A stretch of DNA of 64,000 nt from Oligoflexia bacterium (GTDB lineage Bacteria; Bdellovibrionota; Bacteriovoracia; Bacteriovoracales; Bacteriovoracaceae), in NCBI GenBank assembly GCA_015231955.1, contig JADGAN010000008.1, positions 1 through 64,000 on the forward strand, written 5' to 3'. This document shows positions 27,975 to 36,504 of this stretch, piece after piece; position 1 is the first letter of the stretch, and each line of letters opens with the position of its first letter. A program made the translations under genes and the position numbers. Under the pieces are notes generated by a model. The model saw only the letters and a program-made list of their open reading frames with translations. It was not told the origin of the DNA and ran no database searches.

Positions 27975-29296
27975 AATTCGCTCCTTCTCGGATCATCTTG
28001 AGACAAGATATAGCGACTAACGCCTAAATGTTGAATAATAAAATCGGGAACGCGAATGCGGTAGAAGATACCATTTTGGTGATGCACTTGACTCATAACA
28101 TTTGTTTTCGACAACACCATCGCATGCGCCTCCCCTTGTTCATAAGGGATAAACAGGTCGTAGTGACTTTGTTGATTTAAAAAGAAGTTGATAATAAATT
28201 CACGCAACTTTTTAACATCTTGAGGATCGTGGCAAGAGATAAGGAAGCTATGCGGGTGTGTTCTTAACATAATGATAGCATTTAAATTTTCATCGGGTGA
28301 CGCTAATAGATCTTTCTTATTGAAGACGATAATTCGATCTTTATCTCCTATGCCCAACTCCTTAAGAAAATCGATAGTAACTTGTAAATGCTTCTCGTGG
28401 TTGTGGTCTGAGATATCGCAAACAATTACCAAAAGATCTGCCGTTTCCGCCGAATCTAGAGTTGTCTTAAACCCAGAGATGAGTGAGGCCGGTAAATTTT
28501 GCAACAATCCCACAGTATCAATCATCACCATCGGTGGACGACTCTCAGGATTTAAAGTTCTACAAGTTACGTCCAAAGTGGAAAAGAGCTTATCCTCCTC
28601 CACTACATGCACTTTACAAAGGCGATTCATCAGCGACGACTTTCCCGCATTGGTATAACCAACAATTGCTGCCGTAACCACATTTTTCTCTCGCCGCTTG
28701 CGCTGTTGCTCCCGCGAGACCACAATCTCCTTCATCTGCTCTCGATAGTGCTCAATACGCTTTCGCACCATTCGCCGATCAAGCTCTAGCTGCTGCTCAC
28801 CCTCTCCGCCCTTATGATAAGCACCTCCACGAATTCTTGTAAAGTGAGTCCAAAAGGTGGTTAATCTTGGGAGCAGATACTCCAAACGTGAAATCTCAAT
28901 TTGAATTTTTGCCTCACGAGTATGAGCATGTTTTGCAAAGATCTCTAAAATCACACTACAGCGGTCGATGGCCTCAAAACCTGTAATTTTTTTGATGTTT
29001 TTTACCTGACTTGCAGTCAATTCAAAATCAAACACTAAAAAAGTAGAATCTTCTGCTCTTGCCACCTCAGCAATCTCTTCTAACTTTCCTTTGCCAATCA
29101 TAGTGCTTGCTTCAAGCTTCTTTCGCTGCTGAATATGTTCACTCTGGGCCACCACTCCAAGCGTTCTTAAAAGCTCACGCAGCTCTCGTAACGACGCTGC
29201 TGTCTCCGCATCGTTATCGTGTCCATTAAAATGAGGACACACCATTGATACTAGAGTTGCCTTCGACTCCACTGGAATGGAAAAATTTTCAAACAT
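27971..29296 (-). CDS. hflX: GTPase HflX
   Basis: A 441-aa ribosome-associated GTPase that splits stalled or stressed 70S ribosomes. The N-terminal HflX domain shows IGKGKLEEI and FDFELTASQVKNI; a Gly-rich linker (RIRGGAYHKGGEGEQQLELDRR) marks the family. The G domain starts at about residue 205 with GYTNAGKSSLMNRL (P-loop), then DTVGLL (G3) and FNKKDLL (G4). The length is typical. The start ATG shares one base with the stop of panC (TAATG), so the two are coupled. The 30-aa membrane-protein frame ends within its last codon region on the other strand. Confidence 0.95.
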   Translation of the reverse strand: MFENFSIPVESKATLVSMVCPHFNGHDNDAETAASLRELRELLRTLGVVAQSEHIQQRKKLEASTMIGKGKLEEIAEVARAEDSTFLVFDFELTASQVKNIKKITGFEAIDRCSVILEIFAKHAHTREAKIQIEISRLEYLLPRLTTFWTHFTRIRGGAYHKGGEGEQQLELDRRMVRKRIEHYREQMKEIVVSREQQRKRREKNVVTAAIVGYTNAGKSSLMNRLCKVHVVEEDKLFSTLDVTCRTLNPESRPPMVMIDTVGLLQNLPASLISGFKTTLDSAETADLLVIVCDISDHNHEKHLQVTIDFLKELGIGDKDRIIVFNKKDLLASPDENLNAIIMLRTHPHSFLISCHDPQDVKKLREFIINFFLNQQSHYDLFIPYEQGEAHAMVLSKTNVMSQVHHQNGIFYRIRVPDFIIQHLGVSRYILSQDDPRRSEF

Positions 29297-30159
29297 TACA
29301 CTCCCCCAATCACTAATACGACATTATCAATTAATCTTGTTTTTCTAAGTCGCAAAGCGCCTAGCACGGCCACTTTTTCACTGCTCTGTCCATCTGCCAC
29401 CTCTTGCAAACTCTCTCCATCCAAGATTTCCAAATACTCCCACCTATTATCGCTCGCAATAACCTCTCTCGCAACTGCTTTTGCTCTAGCAACATCACCA
29501 GCGGCCACCATTTCAGAAATTTTTTGTAGTGTTTGCGCTAGCACTAAAGCGTGCTTGCGCTCTTCACTTGTAAGGTAGCTATTACGACTGGAAAGTGCGA
29601 GCCCATCATCATCACGAACAATCGGCATACTTCTAACATCAATATCCAAAAGTAAATCACACACCATCTTCTTAATCACTAAAAATTGCTGATAATCTTT
29701 TTGACCAAAGTAAGCAACCCGAGGTTTAATCATCGCAAATAAGCGCTCCACCACTGTCGTAACTCCATCAAAGTGCCCAGGACGTGATTTTCCACAAAGC
29801 CCTCTGGTTAGCTTGCCTACAGAAATCACACTATCATACCCTGGTGGAAACACCTCCTCGATTGAAGAGGGCGCAAAGATCACCAATTGCTTGCAACTAC
29901 GTTCATAAACCTCTCGAATAAGCTCTAGATCTTTTTCCAATGTTCGTGGATAGCGATCAAAATCTTCATGAGGAGCAAACTGCTTAGGATTTACAAAAAT
30001 GGTAAAAAAAGTGGTGGGATGATTTTGAAGTGACTCTGCCAAAAGCGAGAGGTGCCCTTGATGTAAATTACCCATAGTAAGCACAACCCCAACATCCGCT
30101 TCTTCCGCCATTGCTTTCCTACATGCAAACAGCTCTGCTGCCGTTCTTAAAACTCTCAT
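29296..30159 (-). CDS. panC: Pantothenate synthetase PanC
   Basis: A 287-aa enzyme joining pantoate and beta-alanine with ATP to give pantothenate. The ATP-binding motifs are LTMGNLHQGHLSL (HxGH type) near residue 30, VAYFGQKDYQQF near residue 148, and VRDDDGLALSSRNSYL (KMSKS-like) near residue 183. FVNPKQFAPHEDFDRYPRT is the pantoate-binding stretch. GAGG lies eight bases before the ATG. The gene shares TAATG with hflX and is divergent from the ureohydrolase at 30213. No panD (aspartate decarboxylase) appears in this window, so its beta-alanine source is not shown here. Confidence 0.95.
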   Translation of the reverse strand: MRVLRTAAELFACRKAMAEEADVGVVLTMGNLHQGHLSLLAESLQNHPTTFFTIFVNPKQFAPHEDFDRYPRTLEKDLELIREVYERSCKQLVIFAPSSIEEVFPPGYDSVISVGKLTRGLCGKSRPGHFDGVTTVVERLFAMIKPRVAYFGQKDYQQFLVIKKMVCDLLLDIDVRSMPIVRDDDGLALSSRNSYLTSEERKHALVLAQTLQKISEMVAAGDVARAKAVAREVIASDNRWEYLEILDGESLQEVADGQSSEKVAVLGALRLRKTRLIDNVVLVIGGV

Positions 30160-30176
30160 ATTCTCTACCTCACAAG

Positions 30177-30206
30177 TTTACAATTACCACAAAGCGTGTT
30201 TATATA
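30177..30206 (+). promoter_or_regulatory. Candidate promoter of the ureohydrolase gene
   Basis: TTTACA (30177-30182) is followed after 18 bases by TATATA (30201-30206). Initiation would fall at or next to the ATG at 30213, which has no ribosome site, so the message would be leaderless. The match is fair, not strong. Confidence 0.35.
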
Positions 30207-30212
30207 CGCGCT

Positions 30213-31109
30213 ATGAATACAACAACAACAATATCAATACAAATCCCCTCTCTTGAATCATTTACTCCAATCCTCGGCACTAAGGCAAGTGATGCCATTC
30301 ATTCTAATGCCATTAACATTATCGGCTTCTGTTATGATGGCTCAACCTCCTTTAGGCCCGGGGCCAGATTTGCACCAAATGCCATTCGCGTCGCCTCTGT
30401 AGGCATGGAGACCTACTCCCCCTATGCCGACCTCGATATGGAGGACTATGCCATCTTCGATCTAGGAAATCTGCCTTTTCACCCCTCACGCCGAGAGCTC
30501 TCTGCAAATATTTTCGATGAGGCGGTAAAGCACTTGAATATTCGAGAGACCAAGGCAAAATTTCTCACCTTAGGGGGCGAACACTCGATCTCTTTCACCC
30601 CGATCTCCCTCTACCTTCGAGACTATCACGACCTCTTACTCATCCATCTCGATGCCCACACCGACCTTCGTGATGGTTACCTCGGCGACGAACACTCTCA
30701 TGCAGCGGTCATCAAGCGCGTGCATGAGCGGATGCAACCCACGCAATCCCTACTTCAATATGGAATCCGCTCCGGCATGAAGGAGGAGTTCCTCTTTATG
30801 AAAAAGCACAATACCCTTTGCGCTTCCTTAAACAACCTTCTTGATAAAATTGAAAATACGCCCGCCACACGGCCGATCTATTTAACACTCGATCTCGATT
30901 TTTTTGATCCGGCCTACTGTCCTGGAACCGGCACACCTGAGCCGGGTGGAGAAAATTTTCACTCCTTCTTAAAAATCATTAAGGCCTTGCAGGCCAAAAA
31001 TCTCGTTGGTGCCGACGTGGTGGAGCTTGCTCCTAATATCGATCCTACAGCAAACTCCAACTCCTTTGCCGCAATCATCGTTCGAGAAATTTTACTAGCA
31101 ATGGTGTAA
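30213..31109 (+). CDS. Ureohydrolase (agmatinase/arginase family)
   Basis: A 298-aa enzyme, starting at ATG 30213; the longer frame from 30111 runs into the panC start and adds unrelated residues. The binuclear manganese site is visible: GGEHS, LDAHTDLRD and DLDFFDP, followed by GTGTPEPGG. This is the agmatinase/guanidino-hydrolase branch of the arginase family, which cuts urea from a guanidino substrate. Agmatine is the commonest substrate, but guanidinobutyrate or guanidinopropionate enzymes look alike. It lies between panC (divergent) and coaBC (3 bp downstream). That setting makes a beta-alanine-yielding reaction worth considering, though it is only a contextual hint. Confidence 0.85.
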   Translation: MNTTTTISIQIPSLESFTPILGTKASDAIHSNAINIIGFCYDGSTSFRPGARFAPNAIRVASVGMETYSPYADLDMEDYAIFDLGNLPFHPSRRELSANIFDEAVKHLNIRETKAKFLTLGGEHSISFTPISLYLRDYHDLLLIHLDAHTDLRDGYLGDEHSHAAVIKRVHERMQPTQSLLQYGIRSGMKEEFLFMKKHNTLCASLNNLLDKIENTPATRPIYLTLDLDFFDPAYCPGTGTPEPGGENFHSFLKIIKALQAKNLVGADVVELAPNIDPTANSNSFAAIIVREILLAMV

Positions 31110-31112
31110 TAG

Positions 31113-32426
31113 ATGAATATCCTTCTCGGTGTCACTGGTTCTATTTCTGCTTATAAAACTTACGATCTCATTCGTGAATGGATTAAAGATGCAACGGAAA
31201 ATCACCATGTGCGCGTGATCCTCACCAAAGGTGGTGAGGCACTGGTGCGTCCGGAGATGTACCGCTATCTTGGTGCAGATGCCTGTTATCTTCCCGGTGA
31301 TGACTTTAATCCTGCAGCGATGGAAGATTTAAATGTTGGCACCACTCGCAAGGGCCACGTTATGCATATTGAACTTGCTAAGTGGTGTGACCGCATGGTG
31401 ATCTGTCCTCTCTCTGCCAACACCCTTGCACGCCTTGCTCATGGTGATGCACGTGACCTGCTCACCTCCACCTTCCTCGCACTTGGAACACAAAAAGCGG
31501 TGATCCTCTATCCTGCAATGAATACCAATATGCTGGAGCATCCTTTTACTCAAGAAAACTTAAAAAAATTATCCTCGCTTAAAAATGTTTTTATCCACCC
31601 TACCGCTGAAGGTATTCTCGCCTGTGGCGATACAGGGAAAGGAAAGCTCCCCGAGGTAAAATGCATAAGCGAGCTCGCCCCCATCATTCTTCCTTCTCCT
31701 GCGCCCCAATGTGGCCCACAAAAAATCTTAATTACTGCAGGGGCAACCATCTCCCCTCTCGATCCGGTTCGCTACATCACCAACCCATCCACTGGAATCA
31801 CCGGTTACCATATTGCTAAAGAGTTTGCAGTCCAAGGTTATGAAGTCACTGTGGTTGCTGGCATCAACGCTGTTGCTAGTCTCGACTACTTAAAAAATCT
31901 TCCTAACTTCACTCTTCATCGAGTCACCACCACTGAAAGCATGGCCACAAAAATTTTAGAACTCTTTCCGGCCTGTGACTGTTATATCTCCACTGCTGCC
32001 ATTGGAGATCTTGAATTTCCTTTTATCAGCAGCAAAATCAAAAAAGGCCCCACCGGTTCTCTTGGCAAGCTTCCATACAAAGTCGCAACCGACATCCTCG
32101 CCTCTGTTTTAAAAATACGAAGACCCTTTCCCTCGCAAAAAATCATCGGTTTTGCTGCAGAAACCTCCATTACAAAAGAGGTGCTCCAAGAAAAATTAGA
32201 GCGCAAACCTGTTGATCTCCTCGTTGCTAACCCCGTGAATAGCGGGCTTGCCCACACCAGCAGCATCCAAGGCTTTGCACTTCCAGAAGGCCACTACTCT
32301 TTTCATGAGCATCAAAAGACAAACCTCTCCTCAACCTTGACAGAAAAACTTTCCAAGCACGAGCTTGCAAAAAAATTACTCTTGTGGTTTCACGCTAATA
32401 CTAATAGCGGCAGCGATCTAAAGTAA
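31113..32426 (+). CDS. coaBC: Phosphopantothenoylcysteine decarboxylase / synthetase CoaBC
   Basis: A 437-aa bifunctional CoA-pathway enzyme. The N-terminal flavin decarboxylase (residues 1 to about 190) opens with LLGVTGSISAYK and has YPAMNTNM, the PxMN substrate motif, then CGDTGKGKLPEV, the substrate clamp. The C-terminal synthetase, from about residue 200, begins ILITAGATISPLDPVRYITNPSTG, the known start of the CTP-dependent ligase, and includes FAAETS and DLLVANPV. The 3-bp gap to the ureohydrolase suggests cotranscription. The 3' end overlaps the convergent DUF2227-like gene by 26 bp. Confidence 0.95.
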   Translation: MNILLGVTGSISAYKTYDLIREWIKDATENHHVRVILTKGGEALVRPEMYRYLGADACYLPGDDFNPAAMEDLNVGTTRKGHVMHIELAKWCDRMVICPLSANTLARLAHGDARDLLTSTFLALGTQKAVILYPAMNTNMLEHPFTQENLKKLSSLKNVFIHPTAEGILACGDTGKGKLPEVKCISELAPIILPSPAPQCGPQKILITAGATISPLDPVRYITNPSTGITGYHIAKEFAVQGYEVTVVAGINAVASLDYLKNLPNFTLHRVTTTESMATKILELFPACDCYISTAAIGDLEFPFISSKIKKGPTGSLGKLPYKVATDILASVLKIRRPFPSQKIIGFAAETSITKEVLQEKLERKPVDLLVANPVNSGLAHTSSIQGFALPEGHYSFHEHQKTNLSSTLTEKLSKHELAKKLLLWFHANTNSGSDLK

Positions 32427-32871
32427 TGTGCCATATATCTCCATAGACCCAAGCAGCTGCTACCGTTATAAAAATCTCTTTTTTCGTCTCCAACATCCCT
32501 AGAATATAGCTCCAGTCGCCTTTTGCCCCTGTCAAAAAACACCACATGCCATAGATCACAAACATCACCAACATCAAGTACAGCACTCTGGTTGAAGTTC
32601 CCCAAAGCAGTGAATGACTAAGGCCTCGATGGCGAAAAAACCAACTATAAGGGATAAAGGGAAAGATGAGTAATCCTTTCAGTGATAGTGGCCTCACATA
32701 GCGAGCAAGATCCAAGTCGGGATTAAAGACAAAGGTGTTGTAAAGAAACGAGAGTAAAAACACCAACAACAAAAGAAGAGGGACAGGTTTAAAAGCATAA
32801 TAGAAAAGTGCCAGGCCCAGGGGCAAAGCAAGTATAAGATTGATTTTAATGTGGGTCTTTCTGTTTGGCAT
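32401..32871 (-). CDS. Membrane protein, DUF2227-like putative metal-binding
   Basis: A 156-aa integral membrane protein. It matches the pattern of the DUF2227 family: THIKINLIL near the N-terminus, FNPDLDLARYVRP, PYSWFFRHRGLSHSLLWG, and VYGDIWHITLDR at the end. The His and Asp residues in HRGLSHS and DIWHITLD probably bind a metal at the membrane surface. Three to four hydrophobic segments can be counted. Its function is not established. It follows the PLP dehydratase gene by 3 bp, so it is the last gene of the panB-coaX run, though it has no known link to CoA. Confidence 0.65.
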   Translation of the reverse strand: MPNRKTHIKINLILALPLGLALFYYAFKPVPLLLLLVFLLSFLYNTFVFNPDLDLARYVRPLSLKGLLIFPFIPYSWFFRHRGLSHSLLWGTSTRVLYLMLVMFVIYGMWCFLTGAKGDWSYILGMLETKKEIFITVAAAWVYGDIWHITLDRCRY

Positions 32872-32874
32872 AAT

Positions 32875-33813
32875 TTAGATATTACCCCCAGAGAGGATCA
32901 TCAGGATAGGGCCTGCTGGAGATGCCCTCAATCTTTGAGCAGCAACCAGCACCATGGCAGAAGTGGGTTCAATTGGCATTTGTAAATGCTTTGTAAGACG
33001 CTCCATCGCATCGATGATCTCCTCTTCACTTGCGGCAAAAAGATGATCTAGTTGTTTAAGATAGAAAAAAGTACGCTCTGAAACATAAAGCGTGCGTGCT
33101 CCATCGGCCACCGTCTTAGGAGTGGTCTCAAAACGAAAAATCTTTCCACTTTGTAGCGAGCGAATTGCATCGTTGGCCACTTCTGGCTCTACTCCAATCA
33201 CTTTGGCCTCCGGATAGAGCGCTTTTGTTGCCAGCAGTGTACCAGAGAGCAGCCCACCTCCACCACAAGGAGCAATCACTGCACTTGGAGGAAGCGCATT
33301 GCTCTTCTTTAACTCTAAGAGCGCTTCATAGGCAGCAGTCCCTTGCCCGGCAATCACCTCTTTATGGTCGTAGGGTGGGATAAAGAGAATCTCCCGACTG
33401 CGGGAGTGCTGCTCTATATACTGTAAGCAGCGCTCTTCCACTTCATTACGCTCGGGAAAGAGGTGGAGATCCGCCCCCAAAGCACGACACCCCTCCATCT
33501 TTTTTTGAGAGGCAAAACTTGCAATGAAAATGGTGGCCTTAAGCTTTAACATTTTTGCAGCATAAGCTACCGCCAACGCGTGATTGCCCGAACTAAAAGC
33601 AACTGCTTCACTAGGATAATTTCCATGACTCTCTTTATAAGCAAGCAGTGTATTTAGAGCACCGCGAATTTTGAAAGCGTGCATAGGTTGCAGGTTTTCG
33701 GCCTTAAAAAAATAGGATGGATACTCCTCATGGGTTAGTAAGGGTGTCGGCCGCAAATAAACGCTTAAACGCTTATACGCATTCTCTACATCATTAAAAG
33801 TTACATCACTCAT
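32875..33813 (-). CDS. Threonine/serine dehydratase (PLP fold type II)
   Basis: A 312-aa enzyme of the IlvA/TdcB family, with the start taken at ATG 33813; a further ATG at 33819 adds two residues. The Schiff-base Lys lies in HAFKIRGALN near residue 50, SSGNHALAVAYAA binds the substrate carboxylate, and CGGGGLLSGT cradles the cofactor phosphate. There is no C-terminal ACT domain, so it is the short form, as in catabolic threonine or serine dehydratases and serine racemases. It overlaps coaX by 8 bp. Threonine deamination to 2-oxobutanoate is the default guess; the substrate cannot be read from the sequence. Confidence 0.8.
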   Translation of the reverse strand: MSDVTFNDVENAYKRLSVYLRPTPLLTHEEYPSYFFKAENLQPMHAFKIRGALNTLLAYKESHGNYPSEAVAFSSGNHALAVAYAAKMLKLKATIFIASFASQKKMEGCRALGADLHLFPERNEVEERCLQYIEQHSRSREILFIPPYDHKEVIAGQGTAAYEALLELKKSNALPPSAVIAPCGGGGLLSGTLLATKALYPEAKVIGVEPEVANDAIRSLQSGKIFRFETTPKTVADGARTLYVSERTFFYLKQLDHLFAASEEEIIDAMERLTKHLQMPIEPTSAMVLVAAQRLRASPAGPILMILSGGNI

Positions 33814-34576
33814 AAACAAAACCCCCTGACTTACTTAAAAAAAAGAGTGAACGGTGAAGAAGCAGTGAATCTGCATGCACTCTTAGCTGCAACTGCTCCT
33901 GAATGAATTTTGCATGGTGAAGTGCATACCCACCACTTAGCCACACTTCACGCTTGCAATGACAATAGCGATAGAGACTTTTTTGAAAAAGCATGTAGGC
34001 CAAGCGAATAGCATCGCTGGTATTTTTCCCAATCGAAGCATCATCAGCGGCATCACCAAGATTCCACCAACTTTCATCATATTTAATCACGGGAAGATTT
34101 GCACCTCGAGCATAACTATCTAAAAAAGTTTGTGGCCCAGGAAAGATGTATCCTCCCTCATAACCATGTTCTGAAATATAATCAACGGTAGTAAACGTTC
34201 CAACATCGATGAGAACTTTAGGTGTAGAAGATTTTTTATAAAGATAATACGACTGGTATAAACGATCTTCACCCAAAGAGTTACTGTAATCAACAGGCAT
34301 ATCCAAAAAACTTTTTTCTTTGCGATAAAGAGCAAGATCCACTATGCACTCTCTACTAAAGTGAGCATAGATCCAATCCACAATCTCCTTCTTGCCTACG
34401 CTAGAGATGATAATTGCAAATTTATCGTGCCTCTTCTTATGCTCACTACTTAAGATCAAGCTTTGCCATGTTTCAAAAGTAACGATTGCTTGATGAGGCA
34501 AAAGTGTACCACTCTCCTTATCAAATGCAGCAACACTAGGATTGGTATTGCCATTATCAATGGTGTAGATAATCAT
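33806..34576 (-). CDS. coaX: Type III pantothenate kinase CoaX
   Basis: A 256-aa actin-fold kinase that phosphorylates pantothenate, the first committed step to CoA. I start it at ATG 34576 (MIIYTIDNGNTNPS), which places the IDNGNT phosphate motif where the family has it; the frame opens earlier, inside panB. Other landmarks are NSLGEDRL (the GxDR substrate motif), IDVGTFTTVDYIS, and GGYIFPGPQTFLDS. The start overlaps the end of panB by 20 bp, so the pair is coupled. The family is known to need a monovalent cation and not to be feedback-inhibited by CoA. Confidence 0.88.
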   Translation of the reverse strand: MIIYTIDNGNTNPSVAAFDKESGTLLPHQAIVTFETWQSLILSSEHKKRHDKFAIIISSVGKKEIVDWIYAHFSRECIVDLALYRKEKSFLDMPVDYSNSLGEDRLYQSYYLYKKSSTPKVLIDVGTFTTVDYISEHGYEGGYIFPGPQTFLDSYARGANLPVIKYDESWWNLGDAADDASIGKNTSDAIRLAYMLFQKSLYRYCHCKREVWLSGGYALHHAKFIQEQLQLRVHADSLLLHRSLFFLSKSGGFVYE

Positions 34577-35378
34577 GAGTGTGGGCCTCAAGTTGTCGCT
34601 CTTTTTCCTGAGCATCAAGATAGCGTTGGATATGCTCTTTTCTTTCACTATAAAGATCCGCTACTGGAGTACAAAATTTGGGAGGAGTGGCCCGCCCCAG
34701 TTTTAATAAATCGTTAATGACTAACACTTGACCATCAACACGATCGCCAGAACCAATACCGATGGTTGGTATCGAGATACTAGTAGTAATTTCGTGTGCA
34801 AGCTCAGCGGTCACACACTCCAGAACAACCGCAAAAGCGCCTGCATCCTCTAAGCTTTTAGCGGCAGCGACCAGCGCCTGCCCTTCGCGTTCACTCTTAC
34901 CATGGATATAGTACCCACCCTGCTCATGCACCGATTGAGGAGTAAGACCGATGTGGCCCATTACCGGAATCCCTATCTCTGTTAGCCGCTTAATGAGTTT
35001 ACACTTATACTCCTCAGCACCCTCCAATTTTACCGCCTCCACTTTACTCTTCTGGAAAAGCTGAGTCGCACTTCGAATGCCAGAGACAATCGTCGAATAG
35101 GAAGCAAACGGCATATCTGCAACAACAAAGGTATTGGTGGCCCCTCGCTTAACTGCCGCAGAGAAGATGATCATCTCTTCTAAAGAGACCTCTACGGTGG
35201 TTTCGTATCCCAAGATCACATTGCCAAGGCTATCTCCAACCAAAATTAAATCAAGGTTGGAAATCTCATCGAGTAGCTCTGCCGTCTGAAAATCGTAGCA
35301 AGTGAGCATCTGTAGTTGCCGCCCTTGATTTTTCCAAGAGCGCAGTACCCGTGTATTTAGTTTGGTTTTCTTTTCCAT
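34557..35378 (-). CDS. panB: 3-methyl-2-oxobutanoate hydroxymethyltransferase PanB
   Basis: A 273-aa enzyme that adds a methylene-THF carbon to 2-oxoisovalerate, giving ketopantoate. I choose ATG 35378 (MEKKTKLNTRV), with GGGA seven bases before it; the frame extends 13 codons upstream through repeated GAAATG units without a ribosome site. The active site is typical: LTCYDFQTAELLD, VGDSLGNVILGY, VKLEGA, GHIGLTPQSV, VLECV and IPTIGIGSG. The C-terminus (GRATPPKF) is the usual GxxPKF end with one extra residue. It begins the panB-coaX-dehydratase-DUF2227 run and is divergent from the coiled-coil gene at 35577. Confidence 0.93.
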   Translation of the reverse strand: MEKKTKLNTRVLRSWKNQGRQLQMLTCYDFQTAELLDEISNLDLILVGDSLGNVILGYETTVEVSLEEMIIFSAAVKRGATNTFVVADMPFASYSTIVSGIRSATQLFQKSKVEAVKLEGAEEYKCKLIKRLTEIGIPVMGHIGLTPQSVHEQGGYYIHGKSEREGQALVAAAKSLEDAGAFAVVLECVTAELAHEITTSISIPTIGIGSGDRVDGQVLVINDLLKLGRATPPKFCTPVADLYSERKEHIQRYLDAQEKERQLEAHTHDYLHH

Positions 35379-35576
35379 TTTTTTTCCCATCATTTCCATT
35401 TCTTCCATTTCTTCCATCTTTTTTAAATCTATTTAGCATGCAAAGCTTAAAAACAGCAAAGCTTCTTGATCGTATATGAAAATGGAGAGAAGTAGTCAAG
35501 AAAGTAGCGTACTTTCCTCCTTTCTCCGCGCTTGCAATTAAGTTAGAATGAATTTAATCGTGCTTGTCTTTTATCC

Positions 35577-36470
35577 ATGGAGGGATATGTGCTGGAGACA
35601 ATTAAACTTGTTTTCACTAAATTTAATGAGGAGACTCTGATCGTTTCATCAACTTCGCTCTTTTTAGTCTTCTCCATTTTAATTTTTTATTGGGTCTATA
35701 ATCGGAGAAAGTTTCACCAGCTTACCCACCAAATCCCTGCTAGCGTGGTCAAAAGCTACCTTGATACCATTATCCAAAACTCCACCTCTTTAAAATCACA
35801 ACTTTTTCGTGGGGGAGGACTCGACCTTGGGCCTGGTATATCCTCAGTGGTACCTGTTTCTACACTTAGCGGCAGCGGCATTTCCAATGAGGTGATGATT
35901 CAAAAGAATGCTGAAATCTCTGCACTGCAAATGCAACTGCAAGAGCGTCAAAATATTATTCGTGATCTCGAGAAAAAGGTTTCAGACATTCAAAGCAGTG
36001 GTGGTGGAAACAGTGTCGATGTTGAACCATTTCAGAAAAAAATCAGCGAGCTAGAGACAGAGATCGATCGCCTTGAAAAAGAGCTTGCAGATGCCCTCAG
36101 TAAGGCAAGTGAGGGTAGTGGAGGAGGGGTCGATCAAGCAGTGGTGGATCAAGTCAATAAAGAGAAAGAAGAGCTCAAGGCGCGCTTACAAGAGTATGAA
36201 ATTATCGAAGACGATCTTGCAAATCTTAAGCGCTTGCAGATAGAAAATGATGAACTCAAAAAAGAGATTTCTGCACTAAAAGGTGGCGGCGCAGCAGTAG
36301 CAGCAACGGCAGTTGCTGCGGCCGCTGTTGTTTCTGAACCTGAAGCAGTAGCAGCACCCGCAGCACCTGAACCGGTAGCAGCTGATACGGCCGGAGCACC
36401 TCCTCAAGTTGCCGGTGAAGAAAAGTCTGCAGAAGATCTCTTAAGTGAGTTTGAAAAAATGCTTGGATAA
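35577..36470 (+). CDS. Membrane-anchored coiled-coil protein, Ala-rich tail
   Basis: A 297-aa protein with one N-terminal transmembrane segment (residues about 22-42, LIVSSTSLFLVFSILIFYWV). A basic stretch and KSYLDTIIQNS follow, then a Gly-rich loop, then long coiled coils (ISALQMQLQERQNIIRDLEKK and ISELETEIDRLEKEL, each broken by Gly/Ser runs). The tail is Ala/Pro/Glu-rich (about 240-280) and ends in EDLLSEFEKMLG, a short acidic helix that could dock on a partner. GGAGGG lies between the ATG at 35577 and a GTG at 35589, so the real start may be the GTG, but the spacing is short. The protein is probably cytoplasmic apart from its anchor. Family unknown. Confidence 0.55.
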   Translation: MEGYVLETIKLVFTKFNEETLIVSSTSLFLVFSILIFYWVYNRRKFHQLTHQIPASVVKSYLDTIIQNSTSLKSQLFRGGGLDLGPGISSVVPVSTLSGSGISNEVMIQKNAEISALQMQLQERQNIIRDLEKKVSDIQSSGGGNSVDVEPFQKKISELETEIDRLEKELADALSKASEGSGGGVDQAVVDQVNKEKEELKARLQEYEIIEDDLANLKRLQIENDELKKEISALKGGGAAVAATAVAAAAVVSEPEAVAAPAAPEPVAADTAGAPPQVAGEEKSAEDLLSEFEKMLG

Positions 36471-36504
36471 AAAAACAATCCTCAACTGCACAAGGAATTT
36501 ATCT

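Noticed and set aside
30111-30212. Upstream extension of the ureohydrolase
   Set aside because: The extra 34 codons overlap the panC start and do not resemble the family; the ATG at 30213 gives the expected N-terminus.
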